Assembly: GCA_965213935.1 (NCBI GenBank)
Contig: CBDCAO010000012.1
Span: 372,001 to 436,000, forward strand
DNA: 64,000 nucleotides
Reading direction: 5' to 3'
From: Bin52 sp965213935
GTDB lineage: Bacteria; Pseudomonadota; Alphaproteobacteria; Thalassobaculales; Thalassobaculaceae
Below the pieces are notes generated by a model that was given only the letters and a program-made list of their open reading frames with translations, had not been told where the DNA came from and did no database searches. How positions within the stretch are numbered: position 1 is the first letter of the stretch; each line of letters opens with the position of its first letter. This document shows, piece by piece, positions 1 to 8,656 of the stretch. The translations under genes were made by a program, and so were the position numbers.

Positions 1-1
1 G

Positions 2-103
2 CACCGGCGCCTGATGCTCGCCAACCATCCGGACCGGGGCGGATCCACCTATCTCGCCTCGCAGATCAACCGGGCGAAGGAGACACTGCTGGGAGCGTCG
101 TGA
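2..103 (+). CDS. J-domain protein, C-terminal end (5' truncated by window)
   Basis: The 33 codons that enter at the left edge encode the end of a DnaJ-type J domain. They contain the invariant HPD tripeptide in the context ANHPDRGGS and then helix III/IV residues (QINRAKETLLG) before a TGA stop. The protein ends right after the J domain, as in the small membrane-anchored J proteins of alphaproteobacteria, where a transmembrane helix precedes a C-terminal J domain. The HPD loop stimulates DnaK ATPase. The partner and membrane anchor cannot be judged because the start lies outside the window. The next gene begins about 100 bases downstream in the same direction. Confidence 0.75.
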   Translation, partial: HRRLMLANHPDRGGSTYLASQINRAKETLLGAS

Positions 104-199
104 CCGGGCCTCCGGCTTGGCGCGACCGCGGCGTTATGGCATTACCCGCTCACGCGGCGCGATCCCCGCATCGTCACCACGTCCTTACCGGAGCAGCCG

Positions 200-1069
200 A
201 TGCCCGTCCCGGTTCGCAAGGCCATCCTGCCGGTCGGCGGGCTCGGCACCCGGTTCCTGCCGGCAACGAAGTCCCTGCCCAAGGAAATGTTCCCGGTGGT
301 CGACAAGCCGCTGATCCAGTACGCGTTCGAGGAGGGCCGCGCCGCGGGCATCGAACAGTTCATCGTTGTGACCGGACGCGGCAAGCAGGCGATCGAGGAC
401 CATTTCGACCACGCGGTCGAGTTGCAGGACACCCTGGCCAGGCGCAGGCAGGCCACGGCGCTGCAGCTGGTCAGGGACAGCGTCCCCGTCCCCGGACAGG
501 TCTGCTACACGCGCCAGCAGGATCCGCTCGGACTTGGTCACGCGGTCTGGTGCGCCCGTCACTTCATCGGCGACGAGCCGGTCGCCATCATCCTGCCCGA
601 CGATTTGATCATCGGCGAACCCGGTTGCCTCGCCCAGATGGTCGAGGCCTACCGGGAAACTGGCGGAACCATGATCGCCGCAATGGAAGTCCCCGCCGAA
701 CAGGTCTCGAGCTACGGCATCATCACGCCCGGCCGGATGTGCGACAGACTGGTGGAGGTCCGCGGACTGGTGGAGAAACCGGCCGCCGGCACGGCGCCGT
801 CCCGGCTTGCGGTGATCGGCCGCTACATCGTGCAGGCATCGCTGCTCGGACGCCTGGAAGGACAGCAACCCGGGACGGGCGGCGAGATCCAGCTCACCGA
901 CGCGCTGGCGCGCGAGATCGGCACCGGGCCGTTCAATGCCCTGCTGTTCGAGGGCACGCGGTTCGATTGCGGGGACAGGGCCGGCTGGCTCGAGGCCAAT
1001 ATCGCCTGCGCGCTGCAGCGCGCGGACATGCGGCCCGCGGTCTCGGCCCTGCTCGCATCCTACGGTTGA
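200..1069 (+). CDS. galU: UTP-glucose-1-phosphate uridylyltransferase
   Basis: The 289-residue protein has the usual bacterial GalU length. It makes UDP-glucose from UTP and glucose-1-phosphate in the cytoplasm. The N-terminal nucleotide-binding signature GGLGTRFLPATKSLPKEM is present at about residues 12-29, and the sugar-binding GLVEKPA segment is near the middle. It is the first of three tightly spaced genes (12 bases to ugd) that convert phosphosugars to UDP-glucuronate and mannose-1-phosphate, which points to exopolysaccharide, LPS or glycolipid synthesis. The ATG at 200 starts the conserved N-terminus directly. A longer reading of the frame upstream is not needed. Confidence 0.95.
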   Translation: MPVPVRKAILPVGGLGTRFLPATKSLPKEMFPVVDKPLIQYAFEEGRAAGIEQFIVVTGRGKQAIEDHFDHAVELQDTLARRRQATALQLVRDSVPVPGQVCYTRQQDPLGLGHAVWCARHFIGDEPVAIILPDDLIIGEPGCLAQMVEAYRETGGTMIAAMEVPAEQVSSYGIITPGRMCDRLVEVRGLVEKPAAGTAPSRLAVIGRYIVQASLLGRLEGQQPGTGGEIQLTDALAREIGTGPFNALLFEGTRFDCGDRAGWLEANIACALQRADMRPAVSALLASYG

Positions 1070-1081
1070 ACGGAGCGCGGC

Positions 1082-2398
1082 ATGAATCTCTCCGTCGTGG
1101 GCGCAGGCTATGTCGGACTGGTCAGCGCCGCCTGTTTTTCCGAGTTCGGGGCCACCGTCACCTGCATCGACCGGGACCGCGACCGGATCGACCTGCTGAA
1201 CGGCGGCGGCATCCCGATCTTCGAGCCGGGGCTGGAACAGCTCGTCAATGCCAACATGCGCGCCGGCCGGCTCACTTTCAGCACCTGCCTTGCCGAGGCG
1301 GTCGCGGCCGCCGACGCCGTCTTCATCGCGGTCGGGACCCCGACCCGACGCGGTGACGGGTACGCCGACCTCAGCCACGTCCATGCCGCGGCCCGGGAAA
1401 TCGCCCCTGCCCTGAGCGGCTACACCGTGATCGTCACCAAGTCGACGGTCCCGGTGGGAACCGGCAGGGAAGTGGGCAGACTGATCCGGGAACTGCGGCC
1501 CGATGCCGACTTCGACATCTGCTCCAACCCGGAGTTCCTGCGCGAAGGGGCAGCGATTACCGACTTCATGCGTCCGGATCGTATCGTCATCGGCAGCGAA
1601 ACCGAGCGATCCCGCCAGGTGATGCGGGAGATCTACCGGCCGCTGTTCCTGATCGAGACCCCGATCCTGTTTACCTCGCTCGAGACCAGCGAACTCGTCA
1701 AGTACGCGGCGAACGCCTTCCTCGCGACCAAGATCACCTACATCAACGAGATGGCGGACCTGTGCGAACAGCTGGGAGCCGATGTCCACGATGTCGCGCG
1801 CGGTATCGGTCTCGACGGTCGAATCGGTGGCAAGTTCCTGCATCCCGGACCCGGTTACGGCGGCTCGTGCTTCCCCAAGGACACGCTGGCCCTGGTCCGA
1901 ACCGCACGCGAGAGCGCATCGCCGCTCAGGATCGTCGAGACCGTGATCGACATCAATGACCGGCGAAAGGCCGGAATGGCGGACCGGATCAGGACGGCCT
2001 GCGGCGGTTGCCTCGACGGCAAGACGATCGCGATCCTCGGCGTCACCTTCAAACCCGATACCGACGACATGCGCGAAGCGCCGAGCCTCAGCATCATTCC
2101 GGCACTCCAGGCCGATGGCGCCCGTATCCGGGCCTATGATCCCCAGGGCATGCGGGACGCGGGCGCGCTGCTTCCCGGGGTCGAGTGGTGCGACGATGCC
2201 TACGAGACAATGGATGGCGCCGTCGCCGTCACCCTGCTCACCGAGTGGAACGAGTTCCGCGGACTTGACCTCGAACGCTGCAGGTCCCTGCTGGTCGAGC
2301 CGGTGATGGTCGACCTGCGCAACATCTACAACCCCGACGACATGCACGCGGCCGGGTTTCGCTACAGTTGTGTCGGCCGTCCGGGCCAGCAGCGGTGA
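1082..2398 (+). CDS. ugd: UDP-glucose 6-dehydrogenase
   Basis: The 438-residue enzyme oxidises UDP-glucose to UDP-glucuronate with two NAD+. The N-terminal Rossmann motif GAGYVGLVSAACFSEFG and the following acidic residue of CIDRD bind NAD. The catalytic cysteine sits in GGSCFPKD, and the C-terminal UDP-binding domain starts near GVTFKPDTDDMREAPS. It lies 12 bases behind galU, its direct substrate supplier, and its stop overlaps the probable GTG start of the next gene (GTGA), so translation of the two is probably coupled. UDP-glucuronate would feed acidic polysaccharide or glycolipid synthesis. Confidence 0.95.
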   Translation: MNLSVVGAGYVGLVSAACFSEFGATVTCIDRDRDRIDLLNGGGIPIFEPGLEQLVNANMRAGRLTFSTCLAEAVAAADAVFIAVGTPTRRGDGYADLSHVHAAAREIAPALSGYTVIVTKSTVPVGTGREVGRLIRELRPDADFDICSNPEFLREGAAITDFMRPDRIVIGSETERSRQVMREIYRPLFLIETPILFTSLETSELVKYAANAFLATKITYINEMADLCEQLGADVHDVARGIGLDGRIGGKFLHPGPGYGGSCFPKDTLALVRTARESASPLRIVETVIDINDRRKAGMADRIRTACGGCLDGKTIAILGVTFKPDTDDMREAPSLSIIPALQADGARIRAYDPQGMRDAGALLPGVEWCDDAYETMDGAVAVTLLTEWNEFRGLDLERCRSLLVEPVMVDLRNIYNPDDMHAAGFRYSCVGRPGQQR

Positions 2399-3774
2399 CG
2401 CACCGGTTCGATCCGGCGATCCTGCGCGCAAACGACATCAGGGGCGTTGTGGGGTGTACGCTCCAGGTTGCGGACGCACGCGCCCTGGGCGAGGTCTTCG
2501 GAGCCGTGATCCTCGAGCGCGGCGGCAGTGCGCTCGCTGTCGGCCGGGACGGACGGACCAGTTCGCCCGATCTCGAGGCGGCGCTGATTGACGGCCTTGT
2601 CTCGACCGGTCTCACCGTGCACCGAACCGGGACCTGTCCGTCGCCGGCGCTCTACTTTGCGGTGCATCACCTCGGGCTTGACGGTGGCGTCATGGTCACG
2701 GGGTCACACAATCCGCCGGAGTACAACGGGTTCAAGATGATGGTCGGCGTCGAGCCGTTCTCCGGCAGCGACCTGCGCGATCTGGTGGAAAGGGCGCAGC
2801 CGGTGATCCGTGCACCGGGACACGGCCGGGTCCGCGAGGCGGACATCATCGGCCCCTGGACCAGGCGCCTGCGGGACGGGATCGACATCAATCCCGGGCT
2901 GTGCGTGGTCTGGGACTGCGGCAACGGCGCCGCGGGCCCGGCCCTCGCAGAGCTGTGCCGCACCCTTCCGGGGCATCACCGGATCCTGTTCGACGAGGTC
3001 GACGGACGGTTTCCCAACCATCATCCGGATCCGACGGTCGCGGCGAACCTGGCAGACCTCGCAACGGAGGTGCGTCTGTGCCAGGCCGACCTTGGCATTG
3101 CGTTCGATGGTGACGCCGACCGCATCGGGGTGGTGGACGAGACTGGCGGAGTTCTTCCCGGCGACCAGCTGCTGGTGCTGTTTGCCGAAGAGGTGCTGCG
3201 CGAGTGTCCGGGAAGCACCGTCATTGCCGACGTAAAGGCCAGCCAGGTGCTGTTCGACCGGGTCAGCGAACTGGGCGGCAAGGCGGTGATGTGGCCGAGC
3301 GGCCACGCGCTCATCAGGCGAAGGATGGCCGAGACGGGAGCCGTGCTCGCAGGCGAACTCAGCGGTCACATCTTCTTTGCCGACCGCTATTTCGGGTTCG
3401 ACGACGCCTTCTACGCCGCGCTCAGGCTTCTGGAAATCCTGGGCCGGCGTCACGCGTCGCTCTCGGAGTTCCGCGCCGGCCTTCCCGGTCTCGCCAGCAC
3501 TCCGGAACTCCGGTTTCCCTGCCCGGACGAGCGCAAGCTCGCGGTGGTCGACGAGATTCGCAACCGTCTTGAGGCGCGGCGGGATGTCGAGATCTGCATG
3601 ATTGACGGTGTGCGGGTGCGCAGTGCCGACGGGTGGTGGCTGCTGCGGGCATCGAATACGCAGGATGCGCTGGTGGCACGGCTCGAGGCGACCGACAGCG
3701 CCGGTCTCGCACGGCTTCACGCGGAGCTTTCGGAATTGCTGTCGCGCGCGGGCCTGACCCTGCCCGGTGCCTGA
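2395..3774 (+). CDS. Phosphomannomutase/phosphoglucomutase
   Basis: The protein (about 459 residues) belongs to the alpha-D-phosphohexomutase superfamily (AlgC/ManB type) and interconverts 6-phospho and 1-phospho sugars. The phosphoserine loop reads VTGSHNPPEYNGFKMM, the Mg2+ loop FDGDADRIGVVDE, and the sugar-specificity loop GELSGHIFF; all are intact. I prefer the GTG at 2395, which overlaps the ugd stop as GTGA and starts right before the conserved FDPAILRANDIRG segment. A TTG at 2368 would add nine unconserved residues. As third gene of the galU-ugd set it would supply glucose-1-phosphate or mannose-1-phosphate. Confidence 0.9.
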   Translation: MTHRFDPAILRANDIRGVVGCTLQVADARALGEVFGAVILERGGSALAVGRDGRTSSPDLEAALIDGLVSTGLTVHRTGTCPSPALYFAVHHLGLDGGVMVTGSHNPPEYNGFKMMVGVEPFSGSDLRDLVERAQPVIRAPGHGRVREADIIGPWTRRLRDGIDINPGLCVVWDCGNGAAGPALAELCRTLPGHHRILFDEVDGRFPNHHPDPTVAANLADLATEVRLCQADLGIAFDGDADRIGVVDETGGVLPGDQLLVLFAEEVLRECPGSTVIADVKASQVLFDRVSELGGKAVMWPSGHALIRRRMAETGAVLAGELSGHIFFADRYFGFDDAFYAALRLLEILGRRHASLSEFRAGLPGLASTPELRFPCPDERKLAVVDEIRNRLEARRDVEICMIDGVRVRSADGWWLLRASNTQDALVARLEATDSAGLARLHAELSELLSRAGLTLPGA

Positions 3775-5070
3775 TCAGTCAGTCGGGATCGCGGCGACCG
3801 AGACAACTCCCGCGGGCACCGGTGCGCACGGCAGGCCGCGATCGCGCAGGACCGTGCAGATGGTCCGCGCCTCGCCTTCCCTGAAACCGAGCACCCGGGC
3901 ACGGAACACCGGCCCGTTACCGCCCTGGGCCCGGTCAACCCGGAAGTAATGCTGGTCCGCCATCTCGCCGAAGACGAGTCGGGCGACACCGATGACGGCG
4001 TGGGCTGCCGGCGCGCTCGAGTAGGCGCCGACCTGCACCGACCAGCGACCCTGCAGACCGGCCGTGGCGTCAGCGTGCCGGGTGTCTGTTCCGGGCCGCA
4101 GCTGCGGCAGCACGATTCCGTCCACCCGGGACGGCGCGGGCCGCGGAACCGGGGTCGCCAGGGCGCGTGCGGCCTGTACCGGTGGTGTGCCGCGCACTCT
4201 CTGGACCGGGAGCGGCGGGACCCGCTGCGCTGATGACAGGGATGCCGACCTGAAGCCGGAGTCGAGGATCTTGACCATGTGGCGGTTCCGCCGTCCGGCG
4301 GTCTTGCCACCGAACACGACGGCGACCAGGTGCTGGCCGTTGCGACGGACCGAGGCCATCAGGTTGAAACCGGATGCACGGATGTACCCGGTCTTGATGC
4401 CGTCCGTGCCGGAGTACTTCTTCAGCAGTGCGTTGTGATTCTTGAACGTCCGTCCCTTGTATTTCAGCGTCCTGGTCTTGAAGAAGTCGTAGTACTGCGG
4501 AAAGTGCCTCTGAACCAGCACCGCCAGCAGGACCATGTCGCGGGCGGTGCTCTTCTGGTGACGGTTCGGCAGGCCGGAGGCGTTGCGGAACGTGGTCCGG
4601 GACATGCCGAGTTCCCGCGCCCGCCTCGTCATGGCCGTGGCGAACTTCGACTCGCTTCCGGAATGGTTCTCCGCGATCATCGTGGCAACATCATTGGCCG
4701 ACCGGACGATCAGGGCGCGAATCGCGGTTCGCACCGGCAGGTACGACCCGGCCTTGAGCCCGAGCCGGGTCGCCGGCTGACCCGCCGCCCGCTTCGAAAC
4801 CTTGAGCCTGGTATCGAGCGTCCACCCGCCACGCTCCAGCTTTTCGAACACCATGTAGAGCGTCATGACCTTGGTCAGTGACGCCGGATAGCGCAGGTTG
4901 TCGGCGTGGCGCGCCCGGTACACCTCGCCCGTCCGTGCATCCATCACCAGCGACGCATACCGCGCATGGCTGTCCGACGGCACGAGAAAGAGGCACGCCG
5001 CCAGCACCGGCAAGGACCGGAGCATGGTCCGCAGCATCCCGACTCTGATGCATCGCGCAGGTGTTGCCAC
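3775..5070 (-). CDS. D-alanyl-D-alanine carboxypeptidase with SPOR domain
   Basis: The 431-residue exported penicillin-binding protein trims the terminal D-Ala of peptidoglycan pentapeptides. It has a signal peptide (hydrophobic LRSLPVLAACLFLV), then the peptidase S11 motifs SLTK (catalytic Ser), SAND and KTGY in the right order. A linker rich in Pro and Arg follows, then a C-terminal SPOR domain (GRWSVQVGAYSSAPAAHAVI) that binds denuded septal glycan. The GTG at 5070 follows a GGAAGG ribosome site by about eight bases; an ATG twelve codons later is an alternative. Its stop directly abuts the stop of the phosphomannomutase gene, so the two are convergent with no spacer. Confidence 0.92.
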   Translation of the reverse strand: MATPARCIRVGMLRTMLRSLPVLAACLFLVPSDSHARYASLVMDARTGEVYRARHADNLRYPASLTKVMTLYMVFEKLERGGWTLDTRLKVSKRAAGQPATRLGLKAGSYLPVRTAIRALIVRSANDVATMIAENHSGSESKFATAMTRRARELGMSRTTFRNASGLPNRHQKSTARDMVLLAVLVQRHFPQYYDFFKTRTLKYKGRTFKNHNALLKKYSGTDGIKTGYIRASGFNLMASVRRNGQHLVAVVFGGKTAGRRNRHMVKILDSGFRSASLSSAQRVPPLPVQRVRGTPPVQAARALATPVPRPAPSRVDGIVLPQLRPGTDTRHADATAGLQGRWSVQVGAYSSAPAAHAVIGVARLVFGEMADQHYFRVDRAQGGNGPVFRARVLGFREGEARTICTVLRDRGLPCAPVPAGVVSVAAIPTD

Positions 5071-5587
5071 GTTTCACACCTTCCCTGGTCGTACGCCCGC
5101 TCCGACTGGCGACGGCACTGCAGCCATTCCCCTCAACCGGAATGTGAAGGATACGTCACAACTGTCTGTCATAAAAGCCCTTGCAAGCGGCAAGCACATG
5201 AAGGATCGCGAATCCTGGCCCTCCGTGCGGGCAAATGTCGCCGAAAACCGGACCGGAATCGACTGTCATGATGAGGCGAAGCACGCCTCAAGCGCCGAAC
5301 GCGCCCACCCGGGTGGGCTCCGGCCCGCTCGAGCGCGCCGGCGGAGTGGCACAGCGGGCGTGACGGAACTGACAGGACCGTCGCGAACGCACGCGGCCAC
5401 CGGGGCGCGATCCGGAGAGGTTCCGGCCCGGCAGCATCCCGCGCGAACCGGCCGGACGGGGTGGTCAGGGACGGATGCCTCGTGACCGGGACCCGACTTG
5501 TGCTAGCATCCGGACCAATGCGAGATTGAACCCGGATCGGGCTGGCAGAGCCGGAGATGAGCGGGAGAAGACGTCGGAGCAACCCGG
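5071..5587. other. Intergenic region between the carboxypeptidase gene and clpS
   Basis: These 517 bases separate two divergent genes. I see no conserved coding frame, tRNA or strong hairpin in it. The right end carries a likely clpS promoter (annotated separately). The left end must hold the promoter of the carboxypeptidase gene, which I could not pin down. Confidence 0.4.
5482..5509 (+). promoter_or_regulatory. Candidate clpS-clpA promoter
   Basis: GTGACC (5482-5487) matches four of six bases of a -35 box. A 16-base spacer leads to an extended -10, TG-C-TAGCAT (5501-5509). A start site near 5516 would give a leader of about 70 bases before clpS. This is by eye only. Confidence 0.35.
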
Positions 5588-5911
5588 ATGTCCAATAATC
5601 ATCAGAACGGGAACGGGTCGGACACCAGGGTGGTTGTCCGTACCCGGGTCAAGACCAAGAAACCCTCGATGTACAAGGTCATCATGCTCAACGACGACTA
5701 CACGCCGATGGAGTTCGTCGTCGAAGTCCTGCAGAGGTTCTTTTCCAAGAGCCGCGATGAGGCGACGCAGATCATGCTGCATGTCCACAGGCGCGGGGTC
5801 GGGGTCTGTGGCGTGTATACATTCGATGTGGCAAAGTCCAAGGCGAACGAAGTGGTCGCCTTCGCCCGTCACCACGAGCACCCTCTTCAATGCGAGGTGG
5901 AAAAGGCCTGA
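5588..5911 (+). CDS. clpS: ATP-dependent Clp protease adapter ClpS
   Basis: The 107-residue adapter delivers N-degron substrates to ClpA. After a disordered N-terminal tail it has the conserved segment YKVIMLNDDYTPMEFVVEVL, whose acidic pair and following residues form the N-degron pocket, and then HVHRRGVGVCGVYTFDVA. The end overlaps the frame of clpA, with which it forms an operon: the ClpA start lies five bases after the ClpS stop. Its length and motif order are normal for alphaproteobacterial ClpS. Confidence 0.95.
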   Translation: MSNNHQNGNGSDTRVVVRTRVKTKKPSMYKVIMLNDDYTPMEFVVEVLQRFFSKSRDEATQIMLHVHRRGVGVCGVYTFDVAKSKANEVVAFARHHEHPLQCEVEKA

Positions 5912-5916
5912 ACGCC

Positions 5917-8199
5917 ATGCTCTCGAAGAACCTCGAAGTCGGCCTGCACAAGGCCCTGGACCTGGCAAACGAACGCAAGCACGAGTACGCGACGCTCGAA
6001 CACCTTCTCTATGCGCTGACGGACGACCAGGACGCGGTGGCGGTCATGCGCGGCTGCGGGGTCGACATCGAACGGTTGCGATCCGACCTCCTGCGATTCC
6101 TCGACAGCGAACTCGGCTTCCTGGTCCGTGATCCGCACGAGGAGGCGCGGCCGACCACCGGCTTCCAGCGGGTGATCCAGCGCGCCGTGGTCCACGTGCA
6201 GAGTTCCGGGCGCGCCGAGGTCACCGGCGCCAACGTGCTCGTGGCCCTGTTTTCCGAGCGCGAGAGCCACGCGGTCTACTTCCTGCTGGAACAGGAAATG
6301 TCGCGACTCGATGCGACCCAGTACGTCTCGCACGGCATCGCCAAGGTCCCCGGACAGTCGCAGACCCGCCGCGTCGAAGGCACGGACGAGGACGCCAAGG
6401 CCGATGACGTGGTCAAGAGCGGACACGAGGCCCTCGACGCCTACTGCGTTAACCTGAACGCCAAGGCGCGCGACGGCCGAATTGATCCGCTGATCGGACG
6501 TGAACCCGAGATCGAGCGCACGATCCAGATCCTGTGTCGGCGCACCAAGAACAACCCGCTGTATGTTGGCGAACCGGGAGTCGGCAAGACCGCGATTGCC
6601 GAGGGTCTGGCCCGGCAGATCGTCGACGGGTCGGTTCCGGATGTGCTGGCCGAGTCCGAGATCTTCGCGCTCGACATGGGATCGCTGCTGGCCGGGACCC
6701 GCTATCGCGGTGACTTCGAGGAACGGCTGAAGGCGGTGATTTCCGAACTGGAGCGCACAGAGGGGGCTGTGCTGTTCATCGACGAGATCCATACCGTGAT
6801 CGGTGCGGGTGCGACCTCGGGCGGCGCCATGGATGCCTCGAACCTCCTGAAGCCGGCCCTGCAGTCGGGAACACTGAAGTGCATCGGGTCGACCACCTAC
6901 AAGGAGTACCGCAACCACTTCGAAAAGGACCGGGCGCTGGTCCGCCGGTTCCAGAAGATCGACGTCAACGAACCGTCGGTCGCGGATGCCGTGAAGATCC
7001 TGAAGGGGCTCAAGCCCTACTACGAGGATCATCACAAGGTGCGGTACACGGCGGCCGCGCTGAAGACAGCGGTCGATCTCTCGGCACGCTACATCGGTGA
7101 CCGCAAGCTGCCCGACAAGGCGATCGACGTCATCGACGAGGTGGGCGCGGCACAGAGGCTGCGGCCCGAATCACGCCGCCGGAAGGTGATCGGCGTGAAG
7201 GAAGTCGAGGGCATCGTGGCCAAGATTGCCCGCATGCCGCCGAAGAGCGTCTCGACCGACGACCGCACGGTGCTGCAGAACCTGGAGCGCGACCTCAAGC
7301 GCGTGGTGTTCGGCCAGGACCTGGCGGTCGGGGCGCTGGCCAGCGCCATCAAGTTGTCGCGGGCAGGGCTGCGCGAGATCGAGAAACCGATCGGCAACTA
7401 CCTGTTCTCGGGTCCGACCGGGGTGGGCAAGACAGAGGTCGCCCGGCAGCTGGCCGCGGTTCTCGGCGTGCCGCTGACCCGTTTCGACATGTCGGAGTAC
7501 ATGGAGCGGCACAGTGTGTCGCGCCTGATCGGTGCGCCTCCGGGCTACGTCGGATTCGACCAGGGCGGATTGCTGACCGACGCGGTCGACCAGAAACCCC
7601 ACAGTGTGCTGTTGCTCGACGAGATCGAGAAGGCGCATCCGGACCTGTTCAACATCCTGCTGCAGATCATGGACCACGGGTCACTGACCGACCACAACGG
7701 CAAGACGGTCGACTTCCGCAACGTGATCCTGATCATGACCACCAACGCCGGAGCATCCGACCTGGCCAGGGAAGCAATCGGCTTCATGCGCTCGGAGCGC
7801 GAGGGTGACGACCTCGAGGCGATCAACCGGATGTTCACGCCGGAGTTCCGCAATCGTCTGGATGCCATCATCCGGTTCTCGGGTCTCGGCCCGGACATCA
7901 TCCGCCGCGTGGTCGAGAAGTTCATCATGCAGCTCGAGGCCCAGCTCGAGGATCGCGGCGTGACCATCGAGATTTCCGAGGAGGCACTGACCTGGCTCGG
8001 CGAGAAGGGCTACGACCGGAACTACGGCGCGCGTCCCCTGGCCCGTGTGATCCAGGAACATGTCAAGCGGCCGCTGGCAGAGGAACTGCTGTTCGGCACC
8101 CTCGCCAAGGGTGGCGTGGTCCGGATTGCACTTGCCGACGGGGCTCTCACCTTCGACTGTTCCCCGTCCGCTTCCCCGAAGAGGCCGGATCCGTCCTGA
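5917..8199 (+). CDS. clpA: ATP-dependent Clp protease ATP-binding subunit ClpA
   Basis: The ~760-residue AAA+ unfoldase feeds substrates to ClpP. It has the ClpA N-domain that docks ClpS, then two AAA+ modules. The first has Walker A GEPGVGKTA and Walker B VLFIDEIHTV. The second has Walker A GPTGVGKTE, Walker B VLLLDEIEKAH and a C-terminal small domain. I start it at the ATG at 5917 (MLSKNLEVGLHKALD), which matches the usual ClpA beginning. An ATG at 5890 inside clpS is also in frame and would add nine residues. A perfect hairpin follows the stop, closing the clpS-clpA transcript. Confidence 0.95.
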   Translation: MLSKNLEVGLHKALDLANERKHEYATLEHLLYALTDDQDAVAVMRGCGVDIERLRSDLLRFLDSELGFLVRDPHEEARPTTGFQRVIQRAVVHVQSSGRAEVTGANVLVALFSERESHAVYFLLEQEMSRLDATQYVSHGIAKVPGQSQTRRVEGTDEDAKADDVVKSGHEALDAYCVNLNAKARDGRIDPLIGREPEIERTIQILCRRTKNNPLYVGEPGVGKTAIAEGLARQIVDGSVPDVLAESEIFALDMGSLLAGTRYRGDFEERLKAVISELERTEGAVLFIDEIHTVIGAGATSGGAMDASNLLKPALQSGTLKCIGSTTYKEYRNHFEKDRALVRRFQKIDVNEPSVADAVKILKGLKPYYEDHHKVRYTAAALKTAVDLSARYIGDRKLPDKAIDVIDEVGAAQRLRPESRRRKVIGVKEVEGIVAKIARMPPKSVSTDDRTVLQNLERDLKRVVFGQDLAVGALASAIKLSRAGLREIEKPIGNYLFSGPTGVGKTEVARQLAAVLGVPLTRFDMSEYMERHSVSRLIGAPPGYVGFDQGGLLTDAVDQKPHSVLLLDEIEKAHPDLFNILLQIMDHGSLTDHNGKTVDFRNVILIMTTNAGASDLAREAIGFMRSEREGDDLEAINRMFTPEFRNRLDAIIRFSGLGPDIIRRVVEKFIMQLEAQLEDRGVTIEISEEALTWLGEKGYDRNYGARPLARVIQEHVKRPLAEELLFGTLAKGGVVRIALADGALTFDCSPSASPKRPDPS

Positions 8200-8204
8200 A
8201 AGCA

Positions 8205-8236
8205 CGAAACCCGCTCCGGCGCCGGAGCGGGTTTCG
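8205..8236 (+). terminator. Hairpin terminator after clpA
   Basis: A perfect 16-base inverted repeat (arm CGAAACCCGCTCCGGC) begins five bases after the clpA stop codon, with the two arms directly abutting, so the loop must come from the innermost pairs. No long T-run follows on the plus strand. The symmetrical stem could also stop minus-strand transcription from the small gene on its right. Confidence 0.6.
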
Positions 8237-8262
8237 CGGATTGTGTGCTGCCGTGCATGTGC

Positions 8263-8448
8263 TTACGCGGCGGCCCGGTGCTCCCTGGCGTCCAGGGCCA
8301 GGGCCAGGCGATCGGGATCGACCCGCCAGGCATCTCCAACCCTGTTCGCGACATCGGTGTCGAAGGCGATGCAGTACATCACCTCCTGCACCTCGACCCC
8401 GGCCATCTCGGCCGCTTCGCGCACGGTCAGGCAATAGGCGTCATGCAT
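8263..8448 (-). CDS. Small hypothetical protein (61 aa)
   Basis: The frame encodes MHDAYCLTVREAAEMAGVE and continues to a total of 61 residues. A strong GGAGG lies seven bases before the ATG at 8448, which supports real translation and rules out the upstream GTG at 8469. The first half (TVREAAEMAGV) resembles the first helices of a MerR/excisionase-like helix-turn-helix, but no clear family could be named. It ends in a charged tail. An inverted repeat, GTGACC-TC-GGTCAC, sits about 45 bases upstream in the likely promoter, which would suit an autoregulated small DNA-binding protein. That function is only an inference. Confidence 0.55.
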   Translation of the reverse strand: MHDAYCLTVREAAEMAGVEVQEVMYCIAFDTDVANRVGDAWRVDPDRLALALDAREHRAAA

Positions 8449-8492
8449 GTGCCTGCCTCCATTGACCACGTTGTGCGATATTTGTCAGTTTC

Positions 8493-8510
8493 AGGTGACC
8501 TCGGTCACTT
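8493..8510. promoter_or_regulatory. Operator-like inverted repeat GTGACC-TC-GGTCAC
   Basis: GTGACC (8495-8500) and GGTCAC (8503-8508) form a perfect 6-2-6 inverted repeat, with an A/T pair also matching at the outer edge. It lies upstream of the small minus-strand gene, between possible -35 and -10 elements, so it is a plausible repressor site. Confidence 0.35.
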
Positions 8511-8656
8511 CAATGTCGCGCACGGTACAGGGGCGGACCGGGGCACTCAACCCGAATTTTGCAGTGCAGCAAGAATTTTCGCGGCCCGGAACCGAAATTC
8601 GGGACCTGTATCCGGAGTGCCACACGTGGGCCCCGACCCGTGCGGCAATGCGATGT

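Noticed and set aside
185..2431. 748-codon minus-strand open frame across galU and ugd
   Set aside because: It is the antisense shadow of two unmistakable plus-strand genes in GC-rich DNA and shows no family motif.
8551..8603. CCCGAATTT / AAATTCGGG inverted repeat after the acyltransferase gene
   Set aside because: Nine-base arms with a 35-base loop and no T-tract; too weak for a terminator call.
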